A stretch of DNA of 64,000 nucleotides from Paraburkholderia sp. NMBU_R16 (GTDB lineage Bacteria; Pseudomonadota; Gammaproteobacteria; Burkholderiales; Burkholderiaceae), in assembly GCF_013282575.1 (NCBI RefSeq), contig NZ_JAAAYE010000017.1, positions 47,162 to 111,161 of the forward strand. The letters are read 5' to 3'. Below are positions 52,782 through 61,846 of this stretch, piece by piece; position 1 is the first letter of the stretch, and the number at the start of each line of letters is the position of its first letter. The position numbers and the translations under genes were made by a program. Below the pieces are notes generated by a model. That model saw only the letters and a program-made list of their open reading frames with translations. It ran no database searches and was not told where the DNA came from.

Positions 52782-53933
52782 TCATACCGCGAAACGTTGC
52801 GCGTCGCGGTGCTTGAATTCAAGGCCGCACCCCGGGCGCGAGAGATCGGGCCAAATGACGCCGTCGCGCGCGACGGGCGCGCCGTCGAACAGCATGGCTT
52901 CGATGCGCACATGGTCGTGAAACCACTCCACGTGGCGCAGGCCGGGTGCCGCAGCCGCGACATGCAGATGCAGCGCCGGGGCGCAGTGTGCGGACAGCGG
53001 AATGTGCCATGCGTCGCAGAGCGCGGCCGCTTCGAGAAAGCCGCTGACGCCGCCGCATCGGCTCGCGTCCGCCTGCATGACATCGACTGCCCGCGCTTCG
53101 AGCAGGCGGCGGAAATCGTCGGGGGTATAGGCATATTCGCCGGCCGCGATGTCCATTGCCGGCGGTGCACGGCGTCGCACGGCGTGCAGGCCGGCGAGAT
53201 CGTCCGAAGAAACGGGTTCCTCGAACCAGGTGACGTCGCATTCGGCGAAGCGATGCGCACAGTCGAGTGCGGATTTGACAGAGAGCGCGCCGTTCGCATC
53301 GACGAACAGGGCAGTGGCGTCGCCGATCGCAGCGCGTGCGCATGCGACGCGCTCCGGATCGCGGGCGGGCTCGCTGCCGACTTTCATCTTGACGGCGCGG
53401 CAGCCGTTCTCGCCCACCCATCGCTCGAATTGCGCTCGTAGCTGCTCGCGGCTATAGATCGTAAAGCCGCCGCTGCCATAGACCGGTACGGCTTCGCGTA
53501 CCGGTCCGCCGAGCAATCGTACCAGCGGCAATCCGGCGATTTTCGCTTGCAGGTCCCATAACGCGCAGTCCACGGCCGAGATGGCTGTCGCGGCGATCCC
53601 GGCGCGGCCGATGTTGCGCACGCGGCGCCAAAGCCGCTGCGTGAGCGCACGCAGGCAGCCCGCGTCGCCATGAAGCAGCTCGGGGGCGAGCGTTTCGCGA
53701 ATCAATGCTGCGGCGCAGGCATCGGTGTAGGTATATCCGATACCGGTGCAACCGCCCGCGTCGATTTCCACGACGATGAGCGTCGTGGCATGCCATTCGA
53801 ACGTGCCATCGGCTTCGGGCGCATCGGTCGGTATCGTGAAGGCGTTCGCGCGGACGGCCGCGATCGGTGTCGTGTCGCGGCTTTGTGCCTTGGGCGAGTC
53901 AGTACGGCGTGTGGAGTGATCGGTAACGCTCAT
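52782..53933 (-). CDS. Enolase-superfamily enzyme (mandelate racemase/muconate lactonizing type)
   Basis: The 383-residue protein has the MR/MLE catalytic set: VKMKVG (KxK base), FVDANGA, WFEEPV and AAGEYAY (metal ligands), then QADASRCGG and SAHCAPALH (His). This pattern fits sugar-acid dehydratases or racemases that act on aldonates or aldarates, chemically in line with the GMC/gluconate-dehydrogenase genes just downstream on the same strand. The ATG at 53933 is chosen over a GTG at 53969. The 290 nt up to 54223 show no gene. Confidence 0.9.
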   Translation of the reverse strand: MSVTDHSTRRTDSPKAQSRDTTPIAAVRANAFTIPTDAPEADGTFEWHATTLIVVEIDAGGCTGIGYTYTDACAAALIRETLAPELLHGDAGCLRALTQRLWRRVRNIGRAGIAATAISAVDCALWDLQAKIAGLPLVRLLGGPVREAVPVYGSGGFTIYSREQLRAQFERWVGENGCRAVKMKVGSEPARDPERVACARAAIGDATALFVDANGALSVKSALDCAHRFAECDVTWFEEPVSSDDLAGLHAVRRRAPPAMDIAAGEYAYTPDDFRRLLEARAVDVMQADASRCGGVSGFLEAAALCDAWHIPLSAHCAPALHLHVAAAAPGLRHVEWFHDHVRIEAMLFDGAPVARDGVIWPDLSRPGCGLEFKHRDAQRFAV

Positions 53934-54223
53934 TTTCAACGGAATCGGTAAACGCTTACCCAACGCCACGGACGCGCAAGGCGCATGCCGCGCTGCGCCG
54001 GTTCAGCGGCAAGCCCGCCCGAGGCCGCGAGATCGCGCGGCGGCCCGGGCATGAACAATGCGAGGCACTGCGTGGCCCGGGCGCCGATCCGTTCGTTGCA
54101 GGCGGCCGGTGGTCAACTTTTACAGACGACGGCAATGGTCGTGCACGGCTGCCTAGCGTTGCGTGTGTCGGCAGGCATGTGCCATGCGCAAATTGGAGCG
54201 TCCTTGACGACGGAGGATTTGCC

Positions 54224-54481
54224 ATGAGCAGCGATACGAGCAAGAAGGACCAAAAGTGGAAGCACGAGGAGGACCTCATCGACAAGTCGGTCGAGGATAC
54301 GTTTCCCGCCAGCGACCCACCCGCCGTCGGCGGCACGACGAAGATCGGTTCGAAAGACGATGACAAGCGCAAGGGTCACGACAAAGGCGGCAGCACCCCC
54401 AACGGCAGCGAGGATGATGGCACCGGGGGCAGCGAAGACAAAGGCACTGCCGCGCCGACAGGCCGCCCACCCGCACGCTGA
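54224..54481 (+). CDS. Small hydrophilic hypothetical protein
   Basis: An 85-residue, charged and probably disordered protein; CGGAGGATT precedes the ATG. The core WKHEEDLIDKSVEDTFPASDPPAVGG contains the DKSVEDTFPASDPP motif found in many small Proteobacterial stress proteins. It ends four nt before the oxidase subunit II gene. No function known. Confidence 0.8.
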   Translation: MSSDTSKKDQKWKHEEDLIDKSVEDTFPASDPPAVGGTTKIGSKDDDKRKGHDKGGSTPNGSEDDGTGGSEDKGTAAPTGRPPAR

Positions 54482-54484
54482 GCG

Positions 54485-55441
54485 ATGAAGACGGCGCCGC
54501 TCGAATACCTGGCGCATGCGGCCGGGCCGGCGAGCTTGCCGACGCAACGGCTCGAATGGGCGCTGATTGCGCTCGTGAGCGCGGTCATGATCGTCGTGGC
54601 CGCGCTGCTTGTAGCTGCACTCATGCGCCGGCGCCAGGGCGGGCGGCCCGACGCGATCGGAGCCGAAGCGGGGGGCATGTCGTGGATCTACATCGGCACG
54701 GGCGTGTCGTCCCTCGCGTTGTTCGCCGCATTGATCTATGTGATGGCGACGCTCGAATCGGTGGCCGCGCCGCGCACGGCGCCCTCGCTGCAAATCGATG
54801 TCACGGCGTATGACTGGTGGTGGAAGGTCGAGTACCCGGATGCCGACAATTCTTCGCGCACCTTCGCCACTGCGAACGAAATTCATATCCCCGTCGGCGT
54901 ACCGGTTCAGATCAAGCTGCGCAGCGCCGATGTCATCCATGCCTTCTGGGTTCCGCAATTGGCCGGCAAGACCGAGATGATCCCGGGGCAGATCAACGAG
55001 CAGTGGATAGAGGCCGATGCGCCGGGCGTCTATCGCGGTCAGTGCTCGCAGTTTTGCGGTGCGCAGCATGCGCATATGGCGTTCGAGGTCGTCGCGCAGC
55101 CGCCGGCGGAATTCGATGCATGGCGGCGGGCACAGGCGCGCGACACGGCACCCGGCCCTCAGTCGGCCGCATTCGACGCAGGCAAGCGTCTGTTCGGCGA
55201 ACGCTGCGCAGGATGCCACGCCGTTCGCGGTACCGATGCGGCGGGCGCACAAGCGCCCGATCTCACGCATCTGGGCTCGAGACGGTTGATCGCCGCGGGG
55301 CAGTTGCCCAACACCGCTGCCGATCGGCTCGATTGGATTCAGCATGCCCAGCGCATCAAACCTGATTCGATGATGCCTTCGATTGCGCTGACCGCGTCGG
55401 AGGCGAGCGCGCTGTCCGTCTATTTGGCGACGCTTCAATGA
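54485..55441 (+). CDS. coxB: Cytochrome c oxidase subunit II with fused cytochrome c domain
   Basis: The 318-residue protein has two N-terminal membrane helices (about 25-47 and 65-90), a CuA domain and a C-terminal cytochrome c domain with CAGCH. The CuA ligands are present in VIHAFWVPQL and YRGQCSQFCGAQHAHMAF, but the usual Glu between the two Cys (CSE.CG) is Gln, so the Mg/Mn-binding residue at the subunit interface is altered. No cleavable lipoprotein signal is seen. First gene of the oxidase operon. Confidence 0.93.
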   Translation: MKTAPLEYLAHAAGPASLPTQRLEWALIALVSAVMIVVAALLVAALMRRRQGGRPDAIGAEAGGMSWIYIGTGVSSLALFAALIYVMATLESVAAPRTAPSLQIDVTAYDWWWKVEYPDADNSSRTFATANEIHIPVGVPVQIKLRSADVIHAFWVPQLAGKTEMIPGQINEQWIEADAPGVYRGQCSQFCGAQHAHMAFEVVAQPPAEFDAWRRAQARDTAPGPQSAAFDAGKRLFGERCAGCHAVRGTDAAGAQAPDLTHLGSRRLIAAGQLPNTAADRLDWIQHAQRIKPDSMMPSIALTASEASALSVYLATLQ

Positions 55442-55477
55442 ACCGGGACTCCACGAGGAACAAGCGAGGAATAGCCG

Positions 55478-57487
55478 ATGTCAGATACGCCCGCCTCTGC
55501 GTTATCCGGCGATTCGCCGGGAACGATGCAGCTTTCGAGGCCGCTCGTTCGCGAGTCGATCGACGCCGCCCGCGCCGAGCGCCTTGCCGAGATATGGGAA
55601 ACGCGGCCCGGATGGCGGGGCTGGTTCTCCACTGTCGATCACAAGACGATCGGCCTGCGCTATCTGGTGACGTCGTTTCTTTTTCTGTTGCTGGGGGGCG
55701 TCGAAGCGCTCGTCATGCGCGTGCAGCTCGCCCAGCCGAACGCGACCGTGCTCACGCCGGAGCAGTACAACCAACTGTTCACGATGCACGGCATCACGAT
55801 GATCTTTCTCTATGCATCGCCGGTGCTGTCGGGCTTTTCGAATTTCCTGTGGCCGCTCGTACTCGGTGCGCGCGATATGGCCTTCCCGCGGCTCAACGCG
55901 TTTTCCTATTGGGTATTCCTCTTCGCCGGCATTTTCTTGTATGCGAGTTTTCCGCTCGGTGAAGCGCCGAATGCGGGCTGGTTCAATTACGTACCCCTAT
56001 CGGGATTGACCTACGATGTCGGGCCGAATATCGATGTCTATTCGCTGGGCATGGTGCTGCTCGGCATATCGACGACGGTGGGGGCGGTCAATTTCGTCGT
56101 TACGCTGCTGAGAATGCGCGCGCCGGGTATGTCGATCGATCGCATTCCGGTGCTCGTATGGGGCACATTGACCGCATCGGGCGCCAATCTGTTCGCGGTG
56201 CCGTCCGTGAGCCTCGCGTTCCTCATGCTGTGGCTCGATCGCCGAATCGGCACGCATTTTTTCGATGTCACCGCCGGCTCGCATGCGCTGTTATGGCAGC
56301 ACATGTTCTGGATCTTCGCGCATCCGTGGGTCTATGTCGTCGTGCTGCCGGCCATGGGCATCGTCTCCGATGCGCTGCCCGTGTTCTGCCGGCGGCCGCT
56401 CGTGGGCTACGGGCCCGTGGCGATATCGACTGTCGCGACGATGGTGGTCGGCTTCGTCGTCTGGATCCACCATATGTTCGCCACCGGCCTGCCGCCGCTC
56501 GCGCTGTCGTTTTTCGGCGCGGCCAGCATGGTGATTTCGATTCCAAGCGCCGTCGCAACGTTCGCATGGATTGCGACGATCTGGACGGGGCGCCCCGTTT
56601 TTCGCGTGCCGTTTCTGTTCTTCGCCGGGTTCGTCCTGCTGTTCGTGATCGGCGGCGTCTCGGGCGTGATGACGGCAGCCGTGCCGCTCGACTGGCAGTT
56701 GACCGATACCTATTTCGTCGTCGCGCATCTGCATTACGTCCTGATCGGCATCAATGTGTTCCCTGTGGTCGGCGGGATTTATTTCTGGTTTCCGAAATTC
56801 ACGGGACGGATGATGAGCGAACGGCTCGGACGCATCACGTTCTGGCTCATGTTCGTCGGCTTCAACCTTGGGTTCTTCCCGATGCATATCGCCGGGTTGC
56901 TCGGTATGCCGCGGCGAATCTATACGTACGGCGCCGATATGGGCTGGACGACCGTCAATTTGCTGACGTCGATCGGCTCGTTCATCTTTGCGCTCGGTAT
57001 CGCCGTGTTCGTCGTCGATGTGCTGTATAGCCGCAAGCGCGGACCGATCGCAGGCAACAATCCCTGGGATGCGCCGACACTCGAATGGACCGTTCCTTCG
57101 CCGCCACCGCCTTACAATTTCGCCGTCGTGCCGACGATCGCCAGCCGCCATCCGCTGTGGGAAGGGCGAATGCAAGGGGAAGGCGGCGATGCCGGCGAAG
57201 CGCCTCGCTCGCGCCTCGCTGACGGCTATATCCTCGATCAGGGGCGCGAGGCGCTTGGGACGACCGCGCTCGAAGCCGCACCGTATGTGATTCTGAAGAT
57301 GCCGGAAGACTCGTACGCGCCGTTTTGGCTCGGCCTCACGGCAGCGCTCTTCTTCGCGGGGCTGGCATTACATGCCTGGTATTTCGCCGGCCTCGCGCTG
57401 CTTCTCGCCGCCGCGACGATCGTCGTTTGGCTGTGGCCCGAACGCCGATTGATGCAGCGCGAGCCCGAACCCGTCGCGAGGCACTGA
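55478..57487 (+). CDS. ctaD: Heme-copper oxidase subunit I, alternative type
   Basis: A 669-residue subunit I with 12 core helices plus C-terminal helices. Heme and CuB ligands are intact: MHGITMIF, HPWVY (His and cross-linked Tyr), WIHHMF, and AHLHYVL. The D-channel entry Asp is in ARDMAFPRLN. However, the usual Glu of HPEVY is Trp (HPWVY) and the K-channel Lys of PTG(I/V)KVF is Ala (PSAVATF). Gene order II-I-III-small protein resembles the alternative oxidase coxMNOP of Bradyrhizobium. Ribosome site GAGGAA precedes the ATG. Confidence 0.95.
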   Translation: MSDTPASALSGDSPGTMQLSRPLVRESIDAARAERLAEIWETRPGWRGWFSTVDHKTIGLRYLVTSFLFLLLGGVEALVMRVQLAQPNATVLTPEQYNQLFTMHGITMIFLYASPVLSGFSNFLWPLVLGARDMAFPRLNAFSYWVFLFAGIFLYASFPLGEAPNAGWFNYVPLSGLTYDVGPNIDVYSLGMVLLGISTTVGAVNFVVTLLRMRAPGMSIDRIPVLVWGTLTASGANLFAVPSVSLAFLMLWLDRRIGTHFFDVTAGSHALLWQHMFWIFAHPWVYVVVLPAMGIVSDALPVFCRRPLVGYGPVAISTVATMVVGFVVWIHHMFATGLPPLALSFFGAASMVISIPSAVATFAWIATIWTGRPVFRVPFLFFAGFVLLFVIGGVSGVMTAAVPLDWQLTDTYFVVAHLHYVLIGINVFPVVGGIYFWFPKFTGRMMSERLGRITFWLMFVGFNLGFFPMHIAGLLGMPRRIYTYGADMGWTTVNLLTSIGSFIFALGIAVFVVDVLYSRKRGPIAGNNPWDAPTLEWTVPSPPPPYNFAVVPTIASRHPLWEGRMQGEGGDAGEAPRSRLADGYILDQGREALGTTALEAAPYVILKMPEDSYAPFWLGLTAALFFAGLALHAWYFAGLALLLAAATIVVWLWPERRLMQREPEPVARH

Positions 57488-57488
57488 C

Positions 57489-58175
57489 ATGGAACAGCCT
57501 CCGCGCTCTTTCGCAGGAAGTTCGGGACCCGCGTGGGACGGGGCCGAGCAGAGCGAGGCCCAGACCGCCTCCGCGGCGACGCTGCGCTCGGCCGGCGATA
57601 CCGTCCCCGTCGGTAGCGCCGGCAATCGTTCCAGCGGCTGGCTTGGCTGTCTGATGCTGATCGCGACCGAGGGCGCCTTGTTCGGTTATCTGATCTTCAC
57701 GTATCTGTACCTCGCGGTGCAGACCACGCGACATTGGCCGCCCGAGGGTTTGCCCAAACTTCCGCTCGGTGCGATCAATACACTGATTCTGCTGTCGAGC
57801 AGCGGGTTCGTCTGGTTTTGCGAGCGCATGGTGCGCCGCGCGCGTCTGCGAGCTGCCGTCGTATCGATGACGATCGCGATCGTGCTCGGCATCGTGTTCG
57901 TAGGCATTCAACTCCACGAGTGGCATGGTCATCCATACGGGCCGCTCGCGAATCTCTACGGTTCGCTTTATTTCACGATCACGGGCTTTCATATGGCGCA
58001 CGTGGTGATCGGCCTCGTGATGCTCGCCTTGCTGGACGCATGGACGGCGCTCGGATATTTCGACGAGCGACGGTGCGCGGCGTTGACGATCGGCAGCATG
58101 TATTGGCACTTCGTCGATGTGGTGTGGCTCTTCATTTTCACTACGATCTATTTGACACCCTATTGGATCGGATAA
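57489..58175 (+). CDS. Cytochrome c oxidase subunit III
   Basis: The 228-residue protein has an N-terminal soluble part of about 45 residues and then about five membrane helices: GWLGCLMLIATEGALFGYLIF, PLGAINTLILLSSSGFVWF, SMTIAIVLGIVFVGIQLHEW, GFHMAHVVIGLVMLALLDAW and YWHFVDVVWLFIFTTIYLTPYW. The E in ATEGALF and the HVVIG and WHFVDVVWL motifs are typical of subunit III. The gene starts two nt after subunit I. Confidence 0.94.
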   Translation: MEQPPRSFAGSSGPAWDGAEQSEAQTASAATLRSAGDTVPVGSAGNRSSGWLGCLMLIATEGALFGYLIFTYLYLAVQTTRHWPPEGLPKLPLGAINTLILLSSSGFVWFCERMVRRARLRAAVVSMTIAIVLGIVFVGIQLHEWHGHPYGPLANLYGSLYFTITGFHMAHVVIGLVMLALLDAWTALGYFDERRCAALTIGSMYWHFVDVVWLFIFTTIYLTPYWIG

Positions 58176-58185
58176 CGGTTTGTCG

Positions 58186-58623
58186 ATGGTGGCTCCGATG
58201 GCAGACAGCGCGAACGAACGACGTGTGATCGGCGAGACGCCCGTGGCGCCGTGGCGCGTTTTCGTCGCAATACTTGCCGCACCGGCGGCATGGACGCTGC
58301 AGGTCTGTATTGCGGAGGCGCTCGTTGCACAAAGTTGTTTTCCCTACGATGCGCCGATGCGCGCATCGTATGCGGGCGCGGCGCTTCGCGCAGTCATCGG
58401 AATCAGTGCTGCTGCGCTGGCGGTGGGCGTCGCGGGAACATGTTTGTCTTGGCGCAACTGGCGCCGCCTCGCCGAGCGAGCGAACGACGCGCCCCCGCGC
58501 GCCGACCAGACGCTGTTGAACGGTGAGGCGTTCGTCGCCAAGGTCGGGTTCATGTCCAGCCTGTTGTTTCTCTTCGCGCTCGTGGCAACCGACGTTGCCG
58601 TCGCACTCGTTTCCGGGTGTTGA
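58186..58623 (+). CDS. Small membrane protein of the oxidase operon (CoxP-like position)
   Basis: A 145-residue protein with three hydrophobic segments (VAPWRVFVAILAAPAAWTLQVCIAEALVA, AALRAVIGISAAALAVGVAGTCL, FVAKVGFMSSLLFLFALVATDVAVAL). Position after subunit III corresponds to the fourth gene of coxMNOP-type operons. A TTG at 58180 or ATG at 58198 are alternative starts. Its role is probably structural or in assembly. Confidence 0.75.
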   Translation: MVAPMADSANERRVIGETPVAPWRVFVAILAAPAAWTLQVCIAEALVAQSCFPYDAPMRASYAGAALRAVIGISAAALAVGVAGTCLSWRNWRRLAERANDAPPRADQTLLNGEAFVAKVGFMSSLLFLFALVATDVAVALVSGC

Positions 58624-58624
58624 T

Positions 58625-60052
58625 ATGAGGAACAAGGGCATGGCGCAATTGGGTCGCGGTCTGGGGGGCGTGGTCTGCGCGCTGCAACTGCCTCGGGCTG
58701 CGCGCGGCGTTGCGTTCATGCTCGCGTTCGCCGGAGGGATCCTCATGTCGTCGCGCCTCGCGGCTGCCGATGCGGCGGCGGCTGCGCCCACGCCTGAGCA
58801 AGCGAGGGGTGTAGCCGATTCGGCGTTGGTCGCGCGCGGCGCGTATCTCGCCAAGGCGGCCGATTGCGCGGGATGCCACACCGCGGCGCCTGCCGGGAAT
58901 CCTCCGCAGCCTTCCGCGCCCTTCGCGGGCGGGCTGCCTGTGCGCTCGCCGTTCGGCGTCATCTGGTCGAGCAACATCACGCCGGATCCGGAGGCTGGAA
59001 TCGGCCGATACCGCTACGAGGATTTCGTTCGAGCTGTGCGCGACGGTATTGCGCCGGGCGGAAAGCATCTCTATCCCGCGATGCCTTATCCGTCGTTCGC
59101 GAAGATCAGCGACGACGACATGCGGGCGCTTTACGCCTATTTCATGCACGGCGTGCAGCCGGTGCCGAAGCGGCCGCCGCAAACGCAGTTGCCGTTCCCG
59201 TTCAATCAACGTTGGGCGCTCGTTTTCTGGAACGAGTTCTTTGCGCCGCACGAGCGATTCAAGCGAGACGAGAATCGCGGCGCTGTGTGGAATCGGGGTG
59301 CCTACCTCGTACAGGCGCTCGGACACTGTGGGGCGTGTCATACGGGGCGTGGCCCGGCTTACGAAGAGCGCGGCTATAGCGACAAGGACCCCCTGTTTTT
59401 GACGGGCGGCACCGTCGACCATTGGTTCGCACCGAACCTGACGGGCGATCCGGCTTCCGGGCTCGGGCGGTGGTCGGAGGCAGATATCGCATCGTTCCTG
59501 AAGCGTGGACACGGCGCCGGTGCGGCGGCTTTCGGCAGCATGGTCGAGGTCATCGAGAACAGCGGGCAATACCTCACCGATACCGATCTCGAGGCGATCT
59601 CGACCTACCTGAAGACGCTGGTGCCGCGGCGGCGCAATGGGCTTGCCGACACCGATCCGGCCAAACGTGAGCGGACCGTCGATGTGTTGCGCACGGGTGC
59701 GATCAATCAGCCGGGCGCGGGACTGTACCGCGGCTTGTGCGCGCGTTGCCATCATGACGACGGAATGGGCGAGCCGGGTAAATACCCGCGGCTTGCCGGT
59801 AGTGCGGTGGTGCTGGCACCGGAGACGACCTCGCTCGTACGACTGTTGATCGAGGGAGGCTCGACTGCCAAGACGCAGAATGGACCGAAGCCTCAGAAAA
59901 TGCCTGAGTTCGGCGGCAAGCTCACCGATACGGAAATGGCGCGCGTGCTGACGTTCGTGCGCAACGCCTGGGGCAATCAGGCAGCGCCCGTCACGACGCG
60001 CGAGGTTCGCGAGCTGCGGAGCGCGATTGCAAAGACGGCGGCGAGAAAGTGA
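58625..60052 (+). CDS. Triheme cytochrome c (dehydrogenase cytochrome subunit type)
   Basis: A 475-residue periplasmic protein with three heme c sites, CAGCH, CGACH and CARCH, in the order and spacing of cytochrome subunits of membrane alcohol/gluconate dehydrogenases. Distal Met candidates include YPAMPYPSFA and KMPEFGGKL. A signal sequence (MLAFAGGILMSSRLAAADA) is preceded by a long basic leader. An ATG at 58640, with GAGG nine nt upstream, is an alternative. Being last in the oxidase operon, it probably carries electrons from a dehydrogenase to the cytochrome c domain of subunit II. Confidence 0.93.
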   Translation: MRNKGMAQLGRGLGGVVCALQLPRAARGVAFMLAFAGGILMSSRLAAADAAAAAPTPEQARGVADSALVARGAYLAKAADCAGCHTAAPAGNPPQPSAPFAGGLPVRSPFGVIWSSNITPDPEAGIGRYRYEDFVRAVRDGIAPGGKHLYPAMPYPSFAKISDDDMRALYAYFMHGVQPVPKRPPQTQLPFPFNQRWALVFWNEFFAPHERFKRDENRGAVWNRGAYLVQALGHCGACHTGRGPAYEERGYSDKDPLFLTGGTVDHWFAPNLTGDPASGLGRWSEADIASFLKRGHGAGAAAFGSMVEVIENSGQYLTDTDLEAISTYLKTLVPRRRNGLADTDPAKRERTVDVLRTGAINQPGAGLYRGLCARCHHDDGMGEPGKYPRLAGSAVVLAPETTSLVRLLIEGGSTAKTQNGPKPQKMPEFGGKLTDTEMARVLTFVRNAWGNQAAPVTTREVRELRSAIAKTAARK

Positions 60053-60091
60053 CCTGACTCATGCGTCGGGCTTTCGCCGAGGGAGTGTTCA

Positions 60092-60334
60092 ATGAAAGCG
60101 TATGTGCGAGCGGCGGGATGGATAGCATTGCTTTGGGCGGGCGTTGCTGCTGCCCAGGGAACGGTGATGAACGGCGATTCGTCTGGTGCGGCCCGTAAGC
60201 CCGGTACGCAAGGCGCCGTTGGGACGGCGGGCGCATCGGCTGCGAAACGGGCCGCGCCGGCTGCGGGCGCCTCGGAGGGCGCGTCGCAATCAAGAGCGGG
60301 GCAGCGCGCGAGCGAGGCCGCGAGCCCCCAATGA
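60092..60334 (+). CDS. Small exported Ala/Gly-rich protein
   Basis: An 80-residue product with a signal peptide (MKAYVRAAGWIALLWAGVAAAQG) and a low-complexity Ala/Gly/Ser/Lys tail. GAGGGAG precedes the ATG. No cysteine or known domain; function unknown. Confidence 0.65.
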   Translation: MKAYVRAAGWIALLWAGVAAAQGTVMNGDSSGAARKPGTQGAVGTAGASAAKRAAPAAGASEGASQSRAGQRASEAASPQ

Positions 60335-60375
60335 TCGACTGACGATCACGAGGGGCCGTTAGCCGTCACGAGCGG

Positions 60376-60903
60376 TCAAAGCTTGACCCCGCCGGACTCC
60401 GGCGCATCGGGGTCGAGATCTTCCGCGCCGACAACGCGCCCGCGCTCGTACTCGTCATCCGCCCCGAGCTGCTGCCAGTACGGCTCACGCCCGTAGTACT
60501 GGTGCAGCGAAGTCGCCCACGTCCGATCCGCCATCGTCGGCCAATGATCCTTGTCGAAGCCCGGGGCGTTTTTCACACGTTCCGACGACAGCGAAAGCAG
60601 AAAACACTTGCGAGTCGTGTCCAGCGTCAACGCGCTCCACGGGATGGCCATCAGCTTGTCGCCTATCCCGAGAAAACCGCCCGACGACATCACGACATAA
60701 GCGATACGCCCCGTCTGCACATCGAGCATGATCTCTTTGACCTTGCCGACTTCCTCGCCATCGGTGCTGAGAATCTTGTCGCTATCGAGTGTGCTGGCGG
60801 CCATCACCTCGGGCCCCGGACCCGCTGAAGTTTCGCTGCCCTCGCCCACGATGCGGGCGCCCATCGACGGTGTGGTCGTGGATGAAGACTTCTGAGTACG
60901 CAT
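60376..60903 (-). CDS. PRC-barrel domain protein
   Basis: A 175-residue protein with a PRC barrel (MAASTLDSDKILSTDGEEVGKVKEIMLDVQTGRIAYVVMSSGGFLGIGDKLMAIPWSAL, about 34-92) followed by a helical, acidic C-terminus (RTWATSLHQYYGREPYWQQLG). GGAGG lies before the ATG at 60903. Such stand-alone PRC proteins are common stress proteins in Burkholderiales. Confidence 0.93.
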   Translation of the reverse strand: MRTQKSSSTTTPSMGARIVGEGSETSAGPGPEVMAASTLDSDKILSTDGEEVGKVKEIMLDVQTGRIAYVVMSSGGFLGIGDKLMAIPWSALTLDTTRKCFLLSLSSERVKNAPGFDKDHWPTMADRTWATSLHQYYGREPYWQQLGADDEYERGRVVGAEDLDPDAPESGGVKL

Positions 60904-61028
60904 GGCGTCCTCCGTTTTTCAGTGTCGTATCGAATGTGCCGCACGTTGCAAATTTTGCCTGCGCGCGGTCGCGCCGGTCACGGCCGGCGCGATGATCGTT
61001 CAAGCAACGATCGTTCCTTCGCGGGGTG

Positions 61029-61238
61029 TCAACGGCGAGTTTTCCCGCCGCCGTCGATTCCGCTGCCGGTGCGCCAGACTGCCTTTCCGGCTTCCGACAA
61101 TTGTCCGCTGCTATGCGTCTCGTCGGGTTGTGTCCCTTCCTCGGCCATCTTCCCTCCAGGCGGTTCGAGAGACGGCAACGATCGGCCTTTTCGCGCCGCA
61201 ACGCGTTCGTCCTGCGACCGGCCAGCGTGTGCTTTCAT
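61029..61238 (-). CDS. Small hydrophilic hypothetical protein
   Basis: A 69-residue, charged protein (MKAHAGRSQDERVAARKGRS...). A near-perfect ribosome site (AGGAGG) lies seven nt before the ATG at 61238, which argues for a real gene. No domain recognised; probably disordered. Confidence 0.6.
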   Translation of the reverse strand: MKAHAGRSQDERVAARKGRSLPSLEPPGGKMAEEGTQPDETHSSGQLSEAGKAVWRTGSGIDGGGKTRR

Positions 61239-61373
61239 GGAATGCCTCCTGAACTAGTGAGAGTCGCAATTTCATTCTTGCCGCATCGATCGTGCCGGGT
61301 TCGCCGCCGGCGGGACAGGCGCGCTCAATGCTGGCTTTCGGGATGAACCCTTCACCTCGATAGGAGAAAGCCC

Positions 61374-61706
61374 ATGAGCAGCACGCTCGATCCAGACAAT
61401 CCGTTCCCGGAACGCGATGAAAGCGGGGCGGAAAAGGGCCGCGATACCGGCGCGCTCGGCCCGAGCGATTCTTCCGACAGCGGCAGCGACATTGCCGGGG
61501 CAAAGCGGCACGACTTCGATCGGGATACGGAACTCGACGAGCACGCGCTGGAGACGGGAGAAGCCGAGCTCGCAAGCGATACCGATCGGGCCGGAACAGG
61601 CGAGCGATCGTCGGCGGACGGAGACTCGACGCTGGAGGAAGATGCGGACATCGAGCCAGACCGCATCGACACTCCCTTCGAACGAGGTACTGACGCCGAG
61701 CCATGA
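61374..61706 (+). CDS. Acidic, disordered hypothetical protein
   Basis: A 110-residue protein, very rich in Asp, Glu, Ser and Thr (DESGAEKGRDTGALG, GDSTLEEDADIEPDRIDTPFE), so intrinsically disordered. TAGGAG precedes the ATG. No family recognised; likely another small stress protein of this block. Confidence 0.65.
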   Translation: MSSTLDPDNPFPERDESGAEKGRDTGALGPSDSSDSGSDIAGAKRHDFDRDTELDEHALETGEAELASDTDRAGTGERSSADGDSTLEEDADIEPDRIDTPFERGTDAEP

Positions 61707-61829
61707 CGCGCAGCCGCGCTACAGCACGGGCTACGTGCGCCGTCGTTAGCGGAGGCAAATAAACGGCGAAACCGATGATTTCTCAACTCGGGGTCGAGAA
61801 AAACGAAAGGCCTGCAACCCGACCGCGTC

Positions 61830-61846
61830 GTTGAGATTTTCTCAAC
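61830..61846. promoter_or_regulatory. LysR-type palindrome upstream of azoR
   Basis: GTTGAGATTTTCTCAAC is a perfect palindrome (7-bp arms, TTT centre) containing the LysR core T-N11-A (TGAGATTTTCTCA). Another TCTCAAC half-site is at 61781-61787, 49 nt upstream. The palindrome is about 100 nt before azoR, whose neighbour is a LysR regulator. Confidence 0.55.
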
